A stretch of DNA of 64,000 nucleotides from Excoecaria cochinchinensis (taxonomy: Eukaryota > Streptophyta > Magnoliopsida > Malpighiales > Euphorbiaceae): NCBI GenBank assembly GCA_947683425.1, contig CANTUQ010000050.1:9478501-9542500 (forward strand), in the 5' to 3' direction. The position numbers were made by a program, and so were the translations under genes. Shown in pieces: positions 21,565-31,703 of this stretch. The first letter of the stretch is position 1; each line of letters opens with the position of its first letter. The notes under the pieces were generated by a model that was not told the DNA's origin, did not search any database, and saw nothing but the letters and a program-made list of their open reading frames with translations.

Positions 21565-22733
21565 TGGCTCCCAAAAGAAAGAGCACAGCATCTGCTTCTG
21601 GCTCCATCAGCTCACCCCCAAGCTCACAATCCGTGGATATTTCAAAGGTCCCTAAGTGGGTACCGGTCCCAAAGACAGAAGTTTATGCTCTATTCACCAA
21701 ATGCACCTACGTCCCCACCACCTATTTGGATTTCGACTTGCTGCAGAAGCTCAGGATAAAGGATCAAGTGCAGCACCTAATTGCGAACATCGGGTGGGAA
21801 CAGGTCTTCTCAATACAAGAGAAAGTCTACCCGAATTTGACCAGAGATTTCATATCCACAGTCACTTGTACACCCGGTCGCAACCCAGCTCAGGACCCAG
21901 GTAAAGTCTCATTTTGGTTAGAGGGAACGCAATATAACATGTCTTTTCAGGAATTTTCAGAAATTCTGGGTTTTCCACCACGCACCCACGATGCTTTTGA
22001 CGACTATGACAAAGACACTGCTTGGGCTACCATCAGAGACCCCGCCACTGCCACCATGTATGTCTCTGGGAAGACGAAGGCTCATCATTTGGCTGATCAC
22101 AGATTGCGAATTATCCACCGCTCCTTTTCCCTGTCTCTTCTGAGCCATGTAGACTCCGCAGGTCAGGTAAACCTGCCCGAAGCCCTTTTTCTTGCCTGCA
22201 TGGTAAGGGGTGTTCGGATCAATGGTGCTACCCATTTCTGGCACAAATTAGAAGAAATGCAGTGGCACCCGAGGAAGGTCAGGAAAGTAGGGCTGGGAGG
22301 TTTTGTGACTCTGATTGCAAAGCGGGTTCATCATGATTTTGGCAGGGGAAAAATTCTTTCATCGATTTCAGTCATTGATGATAAGATGCTGCGAAATATG
22401 AAAGTGATAGTCAAGGATGCCACCACCACAGATGGATACCGGTTGTCGACCAGAGATGAATATCTGCAAGGGGTGGAGAGGGGTCTAGGTGGACTGCCAC
22501 AGGAGGCAGGTGAAGAGGCAGGTAAAGAGGCTGAGCCACAGGATCCCCCTGCACAAGCACCCCATCAGTTTGGGCAAGCGCAATATGACGCTCTGATGGA
22601 GCGGATGGATAGTATCTCCGCTACCCAGACTGAGCTCCAATCTCAGATGGAGCAAGTGCTTTATGGATTGGCGTCTTTGACGTCCAGATTTGATGCACAT
22701 TTTCCCCCACCGCCACCACCATCCGATCTATGA
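21565..22733 (+). CDS. Env-position ORF, ATHILA ORF-1-type protein (intact after splicing)
   Basis: About 390 codons starting MAPKRKS; the A of the start codon comes from 20753 by splicing, since the genomic frame opens only with GTG. The N-terminus is Ser/Lys-rich with a possible nuclear signal (PKRK). A central domain (~45-290) carries YLDFDLLQKLRIKDQVQ, VYPNLTRDFISTV, VSFWLEGTQYNMSFQEFSEI and LGFPP, the pattern of the Pfam ATHILA ORF-1 family. The C-terminus (~335-375) is heptad-like, followed by a proline run and a stop. No signal peptide, transmembrane segment or cysteine-rich ectodomain is visible. The envelope label therefore rests on map position only; a nuclear or DNA/RNA-binding role fits the visible sequence better, but function is unknown. 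Related ORFs in the same position occur in B and C. Confidence 0.8.
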
Positions 22734-22810
22734 TCAGGGAGAACCCTTATCTTTTGTTTTGACTTTTGTTTATTTTATTTTTATTTTATTTTTGATCTGT
22801 AATATTATTA

Positions 22811-22850
22811 CTTGCTGAGGACAGCAAGTTTTGTATGTGGGGGGTAGGAG
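22811..22850 (+). other. Perfect hairpin with AGGA loop, then a G-tract, after the env-position stop
   Basis: CTTGCTG-AGGA-CAGCAAG (22811-22828) is a perfect 7-bp stem. TTTTGTATGTGGGGGGTAGG follows (G-tract about 22837-22848), 78-117 bases after the stop codon. The same pairing stands at the true polypurine tract and in elements B and C. Confidence 0.8.
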
Positions 22851-24413
22851 ACATTAATTTTGCATTATATATGTAATTAACAGCCATATGCACGATTAGT
22901 TCTGTTTTAGTTCATTTGCACTTTATTACAGTTGCCTAAATATCCTTATCTTAGTTTAGCTTAACCTCAGTTATTCCTGTTGTGAATGTTTTGAACTTTA
23001 ATTGGAGAATAGTATATCTTAAAAACTGATCTTGGCATACGAGTAGTTGGAAGTTTTAGAAGCAAATAGAATCTCAATCGGTTATATATCTTGTGATTTC
23101 AAATCTTTTATGCACTATAGGCTTGTTTGTAAAAATTGAAAAAATCCGGTGCGTAAGAGTTTTTGAGTGAAGGAATGGTAGGATAATTAGAACCTTCCTC
23201 ATCACCCTTCGAAACATGATAATAACTTAAACAAGTTTAGGACATGATTAAGGCAATTTGTTCTTTGATAGCCACTTTTAAACAGCTTTAGACCTACCTG
23301 TTTATGTTATTTCCATTGCTAGCCCCGTTGAGCTGATTTAGTATGCTAAAAGCGTACTACGAAATTTTCTTGTTACACTATTATTTTACCATTTAGCCTA
23401 AATGTCTTTGCCTACCCGTTTCTAAGAATTGGCCACTCTAGAATTGGGATGGAATATCATTGAAAGTTGAATAAGAGTATCTAGTGTTGAAATAGTGGAA
23501 GTGTGAGAAGAATTGTTGAATTTTGTGGGCATTATTTAGTATGGTGTTAAACTTTCCCTCATTAGATGGGTATAAGAAATTCTAGACTTTGGGTACCCCA
23601 GGAAAAAATAAAGAAGAAAAAAAAAAAAAAGAAGAAGAAGAAAAAAAGAAAAAATATATATATATATATATAATAAAGAAAAAAAAAAAGAAAAGAAAAA
23701 AAAAATGATAATGAAAGTTTGATGAGTTTTGTGGTTTCTATTGGTCAATTTTGATGTATTGAATATAGAAAAATTCAAGTGTGGGGTACCTTTGAGTAGA
23801 GAAAGATATACTCATAATTAAGGAATTGGATTTAAAAGTGAATTAAAAGGGAAATTCATCATTTTGTTGTTGTTGAGTTCAATGCATATTATGTATGGAG
23901 AAGTAGACAACATTGGAAATTATGGGTGAATTGAAGGTAGGATCTGGACAATTTTGTTCAGTTTGGTTAGTTGAATTTTAGGTAAAGTGGCAAATTCTTA
24001 GTTTGAATTCTTTAACTTTTCTTGTTAGCCAACACCTTAACCTAACATTACAACCCTGGAATAAGTCCTTTTGATTCTATTCTTGGTTTGAGTTGTTTAA
24101 GTGGAGATGACCCTTGTGGTTCCGGTACTAAAGGAGAGGCGTATGATTATCCTGAGTTTTAAGTGCGAAACCTATATGCGAATTCATTTGCATATTCAAT
24201 TTCTTTGCTCAATTACTGGAATGCATTGGTTGTTTTGTTTTGAAAAGAGAAATTTGGTTTTGAGCCTAGCACACACACACGTGTGAAATTACTTGATATA
24301 AATTGATTTGAGAATTTGTAACTAAGACCCTTCTACTTGGTGCTATGATTGTTGTTAAGTTTTCATATTCTGAGTTAGAGTTTGAAATTTCAGGAATTTG
24401 GATAATTCATTTA
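22851..24413 (+). other. 3' untranslated region of element A
   Basis: No coding frame is supported. It holds an A-rich low-complexity tract (about 23604-23705, with a short (TA)n) and a second PPT-like word, CAAGTGTGGGGTACC (23776-23790), about 660 bp before the LTR. Element C has a similar word about 650 bp before its own LTR. Confidence 0.7.
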
Positions 24414-24448
24414 CTCGAGGACGAGCAAAATCTAAGTGTGGGGTATTT
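24414..24448 (+). other. Polypurine tract and adjacent hairpin of element A
   Basis: CTCG-AGGA-CGAG (24414-24425) is followed by AAGTGTGGGG (24434-24443) and ATTT, then the LTR start TGATAAC. This is the plus-strand priming site expected at the 3' LTR edge. Confidence 0.85.
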
Positions 24449-25290
24449 TGATAACTTCAATATAGTGTTTAGTTTTCATAGTGTTTTAGTGTGATTTTTG
24501 GGTGTTTAGTAGTGTTTAATGTTAATTTATGTTTCTTTTATGTTAATTTTGTTAATTTTAGCCAAATTGAAGTTTTGATTCATTTTAGAAAGCATTTTGA
24601 TGTTAATAAAGTGCCTTTGTAGGTTTTTGCCCAAGAGGTCACGGTCACAATGAATTGGTTGTGACCGTGACATAAGGAGATTGCAGGCAGAATGGAAGTC
24701 GCATGGGTCACGGTCACAATGAAAATGGTTGTGACCGTGACATAATTATCAAATGGGCAGAATGCAAAAGTTGAAGACCTCACGGTGGCAGCCAAACTTC
24801 ATTGTCACCGTGACATGTCAATTTAGCAAGGCAGAATCGAGGCAGCATGTACCTCACGGTCACAATGGATTTCATTGTGACCGTGAGATAATTAATTTAT
24901 GGGCAGAAGCTAAACTGTGAAGACCTCACGGTGACAATAAAGTTTGGTTGCCACCGTGAGGTCTTCAACTTTTGCATTCTGCCCATTTGATAATTATGTC
25001 ACGGTCACAACCATTTTCATTGTGACCGTGACCCATGCGACTTCCATTCTGCCTGCAATCTCCTTATGTCACGGTCACAACCAATTCATTGTGACCGTGA
25101 CCTCTTGGGCAAAAACCTACAAAGGCACTTTATTAACATCAAAATGCTTTCTAAAATGAATCAAAACTTCAATTTGGCTAAAATTAACAAAATTAACATA
25201 AAAGAAACATAAATTAACATTAAACACTACTAAACACCCAAAAATCACACTAAAACACTATGAAAACTAAACACTATATTGAAGTTATCA
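24449..25290 (+). repeat. Partial 3' LTR of element A fused to an inverted copy of its own first 350 bp
   Basis: 24449-24940 is the first 492 bp of the LTR in normal orientation. 24941-25290 is the exact reverse complement of 24449-24798, ending GAAGTTATCA, with one mismatch noticed (24948). The spacer is 142 bp and its centre (about 24870) falls inside the perfect hairpin at 24853-24887. The LTR's remaining U3, R and U5 are missing. Two 71-codon frames here are mirror images and not genes. Confidence 0.95.
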
Positions 25291-25294
25291 TTCA

Positions 25295-25362
25295 TGTTTT
25301 GGATGATGACAATGATGACTCGGATTGGAATAGAAGGGAAGAGGATAACATAATTATAAACT
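25295..25362 (+). pseudogene. C-terminal tail of the CACTA protein, part 3
   Basis: After element A, the frame broken at 13012 resumes: IHVLDDDNDDSDWNRREEDN and a stop at about 25360-25362. An acidic tail after DUF4216 is normal for CACTA proteins. The three pieces (9617, 12896, 25295) form one gene interrupted by two insertions. Confidence 0.75.
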
Positions 25363-25491
25363 AAAATAATTGGCTATTATTTTTAGCACTTATATTTATT
25401 TTGTTAATTGTTATATGTTTAGATTTATACATGCATTTTGAACATTAAAATTTATTTATTATAAATTCGTGTCTTTATTTTATTATTATTA

Positions 25492-26012
25492 GGGGTCGAT
25501 TTCACTCATGATCACTCAACTTATCACTTATCGCACAAAAGTAACCGACTTTTTTTTTTCTATCTTAAATGTCACTGAACTTCTAACATTTTTTCAAAAA
25601 AGTCATGTTGACCGGAATCCGGCGAGAACCCTTGTCGGATTGATGACATGGCATATGACACGTGGCAACGAATAGTAAATATATGACTTTTTTGCAAAAA
25701 TATTAGAAGTTTAGTAACATTTAAGTTGGAAAAAAAGAAAATTGGTTACTTTTGCGCGATAAATGATAAGTTTAGTGACCGTGAGTGAAATTAATTTAGA
25801 TGTAGCATTTGTTGGAAATATTGTTAAACGACATGTACTTTCTGACATGACATACCATGTCATCAATCCGGCGATAGTTCTCACCGGATTCCGGTCAATA
25901 TGACTTTTTTGCAAAAATGTTAAAAGTTCAGTGACATTTAAGTAAGAAAAAAAAAGTCGGTTACTTTTGTACTATAAGTGATAAGTTGAGTGACCGTTAG
26001 TGAAATCAACCC
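25492..26012. mobile_element. Mutator-like MITE (521 bp) with 9-bp TSD, compound structure
   Basis: The left end GGGGTCGATTTCACT and the reversed right end GGGTTGATTTCACT begin long inverted repeats, about 150 bp and only modestly diverged (shared GACCGGAATCCGG). An exact 9-bp duplication TTATTATTA flanks it (25483-25491; 26013-26021), the Mutator-superfamily size. An extra right-end-like segment (about 25683-25795) lies inside, so two copies appear merged. No transposase. Confidence 0.9.
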
Positions 26013-26097
26013 TTATTATTAGTGAGCATAAATTGATGATATTTTTTTTTACCTTCCATTCTATAATGCTTGCAAATTAGTAAATTTTGTACATATT

Positions 26098-26752
26098 TTC
26101 TAGCTTCAAATGGCAAGAAAAGTCAAAAGCAACAAAATACCGAGTCATCTTGGTCTCGACTTCGTCTTAGAGACGAAAATCCACCAGAAGAAGTAAATGG
26201 GGATAATAACATAAATGGAGCTGATAGCACTAATGAAGTTAATAAAACCATAGGGTTGATACAACCAATTTGTCAAGCATATTGCAATTGGAATCAACAA
26301 ATACCACACGTGAGCAACCAAATGAACCTTGTAGCCAAGCTAAAGTGGCATGCCATAATTGATATTTTATCATTTAATTTATATGTTCTAATATCATTTT
26401 TTGATATTATTGTTAATTTTCTAAAAGCTCCTGTTGTTCAGAAGGAAAAAGGGAAAGGAAAGTTTAAAGGGTTAGGAGCAGGACATAACAAACGCTCATG
26501 GGAGTTAAATGGTCATATATAGTTGTTTATTATTAGTTTTTTTTTTCCAATATTTTATTTAAATATTTATAATCTGACTAAATTCACAATGTCTATAAGT
26601 TTAGTGAATATCCAAAACCTAAATTGGATACTTTATATTCACGTTTCAAAGGTTTGGGGTTCATACACAACTATTCTGCTCCAGGTTGTGTTAAACTAGA
26701 AATTTGGGAGAAAATGGTGGATAAGTGGTGTGATGAAAAATGGCAGGTAAGT
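26098..26752 (+). pseudogene. Probable second gene of the CACTA element, two exons, decayed
   Basis: The first segment follows an acceptor-like TTTTCTAG at about 26100 and encodes a charged, low-similarity protein with KEKGKGKFKGLGAGHNKRSW (to 26520). The second (about 26590-26750) reads FSEYPKPKLDTLYSRFKGLG, then IHNYSAPGCVKLEIWEKMV and DKWCDEKWQ, and ends at a good donor GGCAG|GTAAGTG. Position and orientation downstream of the DUF4216 protein suit the second CACTA ORF. No known domain is recognised with certainty. It is cut off by different DNA at about 26773. Confidence 0.45.
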
Positions 26753-26772
26753 GAACGTATATATGTATATTG

Positions 26773-29700
26773 AAAGCGTAACACCCTTAACTCTCTATAC
26801 TATACGTACAGAAACCAGTTATCTTAGACATTGCATCGGTACTAGAGTTATGAGATTATGTTACTGTAAACCATTCGATAAAAATTTTTCGCTTTCAAAC
26901 ATTGATGATACTCATAAGTAAACAATAATAATATAACAGTTCATATATTATTTCTAGTTAAAAACTACACGTAGCATATGCATAAAACATAATCTCATGT
27001 TATCCTTCACGATTATATACATGCCATGCCTATCTTTCCAACTCCGTTTTCACTCTTTTTCTTGACTGTTATCAAAATCTCTGCCACTTTAAAACTTCTT
27101 ATCTTTATAACCTGCGTGCAGTGACGTTCTAAGTGTTGAGCATTAAAATGCCCAGCGGTGGATATATATCCTAAACTTCACATAACTAAGACATACATGC
27201 ATGTATACACACAGGTATTCCTATTTATTACATAGTTGTTAATTTTTCTAATACCTTTAATTAATTCATATTCTATTTTAACATCTTGTTATATTTTATT
27301 GCTATAATCAATGGTTATTTTATCTATTATATATGTCCATATTTATATCTTTGACTATATTTTAACACTGTCGATTCATCCATTAACATTATCACTACTG
27401 TCCTTATTATCGGTAACATTAATACTAAGACAGTCGTGACCATTCTTTCAATTCTATTACTAATAACATTACTATTACTATCCTTTTAATTTTCATGATC
27501 ATCCTTCTAGTTCTATACATTAGTTTTACGGGCATTTTTTAAAATAATTACACTAACTTTAATTTTTTTACATTATGATATTGCGCTCTACTCTTTTAAA
27601 GTCAATACTTTATATTTATTCATTCTTTATTTCTATTCAATTATTCACGTACAATTTACACGACTTAAGCCCTACATTAATTTTATTGACATTAGTACTA
27701 TTATCAATATTATTATTCATCTATTTAAATCATTATGTCCATATTATTCTTGTAATTACACTCATTAGTCATCATATTACCCAATTTGCATTTGAGTCCG
27801 TCCTTTAACATTGTTATTGACAAATTACACTTTAGCAACTAGTTATCGTTTTATATCAAATTACCTTTTTAGTCTTTATACTATCACTATTTTACCTAGC
27901 TAATATTAGTAAATTTTATATCTTTATATATATTTAATTTACTTATTATATAATTTAATTTATACCCAAGTTTATTTCATGGTTATCATTATTTATTAGT
28001 CAAATATTTCATTATCACTTAATTTCACCATTAATTCTTATATTATAATTTAATTACATTTTAATCATTTAATTTAACATTATTATCGTAAATTTACATT
28101 TTAATCCATAAATTTTCACTAACTTACATTATTGCCCTCTAATTCCCTTTATATATAATAATGCTTCTAATTACTCTTATTTTCACATTAATTTCATTAT
28201 TTTGACATACAAATTATCATTTAATCCTTTGAATATTATTTTCATATCAAATTACATTTTAATCCTTATGCAATAAGTCAATTACTTATTTTACCAATTT
28301 ATTTTATATTTTCTCTTATTTAACCTTATTAACTTTAACATTTTTGCCATTTAATTCCTAAATCTTCTTAAATTCTTACAATTAAGTCATTTTTCACTCT
28401 ATTTCTTATTTTAACTCTAATTTGCTCAATTTCATTCATTTTTACCATTTTGCTTCCAATATCAATCCGGTAGAAATCTCCAAATTAGATACACGGGACA
28501 TGAACCCTGCAGGTTCACTACATTAACAGTAATACAGTAACAGTAATAGTAATACAATACAGTAGCAATGACAGTATTAGTTATATATTGACAGTGATAG
28601 TATCAGTACGGTAGACCGTCATTAGCCTACCAGAGCGAGTCGTCATGACTCGTACCGCGATATAGTATCCCTATGGCTAGCCATCTATATCCTGAGCTAG
28701 ATTTTACTACCAGACTACTAAAAGCAATCACAATACTCATTATTTTCAGTATTTCATTTTGTTCATAACCATAATTATCATACAGTTATCATTTTATGCA
28801 CATATCAAATTTGGTTAATAAGACATTTTTCAATTCCAATTCATTATTTTTTCTATCAATTTAATTCCAAACCTTTTATTATTTAATACTAATATCATTC
28901 AGGTTATTAATTCACTTTAACATAATACATTCCATAATTCCCATTTTAAACATAACACAGTATTACACTTCAATATGTTCGTTTAATTCCAAATTAATTT
29001 TTACACACTTAAATTTTCATCCTTTATTCATTTTATACCATTATACTTTATACTATAATTTATCTTTGTATACTATTCGGCCCATCCAATTCTTTTCTTC
29101 TTAATTATATTTTTCATTCATTTATCATTTATTCACTCAAATTACATATCAATAAACCTAAGTATACAATTAATTTGCATTAAATCACAATATTTATTCA
29201 ATTATACTTAGGCAACCTATTTGGTCCATAATAAATTTTCATCTTAAAAATTATTTTTCATTTCTTTAATCATTAATATAGCCAATTTATATATGAATTA
29301 TTATATATATACTATTAATTAACATTAAACATCAAAGTATACTTTAGTATACTATATATATACAATTCGGCCTACTAGTATCCTTAGTACACAATTTTGT
29401 TTTTTTCATTTTAATCATTCTAAATCTTGTAATTAACATCCCAAAACATGTCTATCAAGTTTATTTCAATTAAACATGCATAAATCATATACATACAATA
29501 TAAACATAATCTAAATCTATATAAAATCAATGGAAAAAGTGGGACATTGTATCCACCAAACCTCATTTTTTTGTTCTAGACCTCTTAAACATCCTTTCCT
29601 TGTCTTTGCTCCTGGAAGCACACCATCTCCTTTACTTTCCATAATTGGCCGAATATATTCACCAAAAAATCACCATCAATTTACTTCTTTTCTTCAATAT

Positions 29701-30320
29701 AACAAAATAAACACACTCTACACACCTAAAATTACCTATTTGAACCTTTAAAATAAATTATAAAACCCAAAATTACTTACCTAATTCTTGACACATAATC
29801 TTCTTTTCTTGATTTCTACCACTTTTTTTTACCTCAATTGGAGATTAGGGGCTACTATCATCTAATAGAGGGGCTAAAATTTATTTAGGAGACTTGATTT
29901 TAGGGAGAGATATGAGAGAAATGGAAGAAATTTGATGGAAATGAGATAAACATCAATTCAGGCCAAGAGAAAACAAGGGATAGATAGAGAGACTTGCTAA
30001 AAAATTCTGTTAAATTATTATATTTCAAGGTATTTAAAGGTCTTTTAATGGGTTGGGCTTGGTCCAACCAATTGGGCCAACCCATTCTTAAGCCCATTTA
30101 GGTAATTAGGCCCATTAAGCAAATTCAATTTATTTTTCTTACTTTCCAAGTTCAATTTCTCCCAAAAATAATTTAAAAATTCTCCAACTATATTTATTAG
30201 GCTACACAAATGTTTTCAGGTTAATCAGAAACCGTTTTTCGATTCGGTAATTTCTTACCAGTCTAATAATTAAATTTCTGTTTTACCGTAAAATTTATTT
30301 TTCATCACCATTTGATTTCT
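26773..30320. other. AT-rich, LTR-like DNA without genes
   Basis: It begins near GTAACACCCTTAACTC, similar to the TGTAACACCC start of long gypsy LTRs, and contains a GC-richer patch with the palindromic word CGAGTCGTCATGACTCG at about 28643. No coding pattern is seen. A matching end was not found, because element B interrupts at 30321. A degenerate long LTR is the best guess. Confidence 0.35.
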
Positions 30321-31665
30321 TGTTGAGTGCTAAATTCACAAGCACATGGTTTACCGATTATAGTACTTAAGATATCATTCTCACGAGGAATGTATATTGA
30401 TTATTACTCACTATTACTACTTGATTTTTATCTTTTTTATAATGTTCAATATCTTGAAGATTAATTTTATGCTACTAGTGGAATGCAAATTAACTAAACT
30501 TAATTAATAATGATCAAAGAAGACTATTTAGATGATCAAGAAATAATGATTATGAAACTTGATTCCATCTTTTTCATATAAATATAATCTTATAAGCAAG
30601 CCAAATTGGAATAATGTTCTAATCTACTCTATTGACATGAACTAGAGTGCCTAAAACATACAATTACAATGCTAATCCTTAATTCTCATTAATGAACTAG
30701 TTAATTTCAATCACATGTTCTAAGATTAGGTACCAATTTATAGCAATTATCTTAATATACTGATCTCTCAAGCAATGTTTTGATAATGAATTTCTATTAG
30801 TTATAAGACAAAGTATATTTCTCGACTACACTTTAACTTATAATGATAATCAAATAATATTAATAGAGAATTCTGCATTAAAAAACTATTAACATTAATG
30901 GAAATAGAAATATCAATAACATCATTCAAGTTTCCTAAATAACATTCATTCAATTACAGAGAAGAAAGTAATAAATAAGAGAAAGTAGAAAAGAAATATC
31001 TCAACCCTTTTTCTCAAACTCTTAAAAGAAATCTTCTTCTCCTTATGTCTTCTTCTTCAAAAGATAAATCTAAATATTGTTCTTAACTTTTTACAATATG
31101 TGAAATTAAATTTGTTTTTCTCTAAAAAATATTCAATACCCTTAATTCTCAGCCACTTCCTTCTTAAATATGTCCCCAAACTTCATGTCTCTTCAAGTGC
31201 CTTTCCAAAAATGCACAACTTTTGGTGAAAATAGGTGAAACTTGAGACAACTCTTCAAAATAACTGCTCCAACGGCTAGTTCTGTCGTGCTCGCGATAGA
31301 ACACGAATTCCTCTCTTGACTTTTTTTAGCTGCGTTGACTCGTTTTCCTTCTCCTTACACTTCGCGACTCCCTTCGCGCCCCGCGACAGAACGCGACACT
31401 CCTCGTTTTCTCTTTTCTTTTTCTCTTCTCTTCCTTTTTCTTAGGCGCCTTAGGTTGCGCTTGCGATGCCTATCGTGCCCGCGACAGTACCATCTTTTCT
31501 TGCTTAATTTTTACTCATTTTTTCACACTTTCTCCTTTTATTCCTACATTCACAAAACCTAAAACAAAACATAATACACACCTAATTCTAACATAATTAA
31601 CCATAATTAAACATAATTTTAATCACAAAATATTAAGTAGATATGAGCTATTTAAGCTCCTATCA
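30321..31665 (-). repeat. 3' LTR of element B
   Basis: 1,345 bp, matching 53423-54772 with scattered differences and small indels. On the minus strand it begins TGATAGGAGCTTAAATAGC, right after the polypurine tract. The Cys/Gly-poor interior carries words related to CTGTCGCG...CGCGACAG (about 31281-31490). Confidence 0.9.
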
Positions 31666-31703
31666 AATCCCCACACTTGAACATTTATTTGTCCTCAAGT
31701 AAA
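31666..31703 (-). other. Polypurine tract of element B with upstream AGGA motif
   Basis: On the minus strand TTTACTTGAGGACAAA is followed by AAGTGTGGGGATT and the LTR start. The stem around AGGA is short and imperfect here (TTG/CAA), but the arrangement matches A and C. Confidence 0.75.

Larger units (their letters stand above)
13013..25290 (+). mobile_element. Athila-type Ty3/gypsy element A (12.3 kb), both LTRs rearranged
   Basis: The order is partial 5' LTR, Athila/Tat primer binding site, intact gag-pol, hairpin-rich spacer, intact env-position ORF, polypurine tract, and a partial 3' LTR fused to an inverted copy of its own start. ATTCA stands at both edges (13008-13012; 25290-25294, sharing one base with the inverted LTR end). 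With one copy removed, the CACTA frame reads straight through (GAG ATT CAT GTT TTG). The 95 bp shared by both LTR remnants (13013-13107 and 24847-24941) are identical, so the insertion is young. Confidence 0.9.

Noticed and set aside
21564..21566. GTG as the start codon of the env-position ORF
   Set aside because: GTG starts are not normal in plant nuclear genes, and splice sites conserved in two elements supply an AUG.
23536..23778. 80-codon hydrophobic minus-strand frame
   Set aside because: It is translated from the A-rich low-complexity tract in the 3' UTR of element A.
24580..25159. Two nearly identical 71-codon frames on opposite strands
   Set aside because: They are mirror images from the inverted LTR arms (one residue differs) and cross the hairpins; not genes.
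24449..25290. Inverted LTR as an assembly artefact
   Set aside because: Not excluded, but the junction at a self-pairing stem, the stop at the LTR terminus, and ATTCA with a restored CACTA frame on both sides make a real structure more likely.
26098..26522. Stand-alone host gene
   Set aside because: It lies in line with CACTA fragments, has no complete structure and is cut by other DNA; better read as part of the transposon.
31335..31562. Ser/Arg/Leu-rich frame in the 3' LTR of element B
   Set aside because: It follows the palindromic word array, is not kept in the other LTR (54454-54669 differs in frame and sequence), and lacks a domain.
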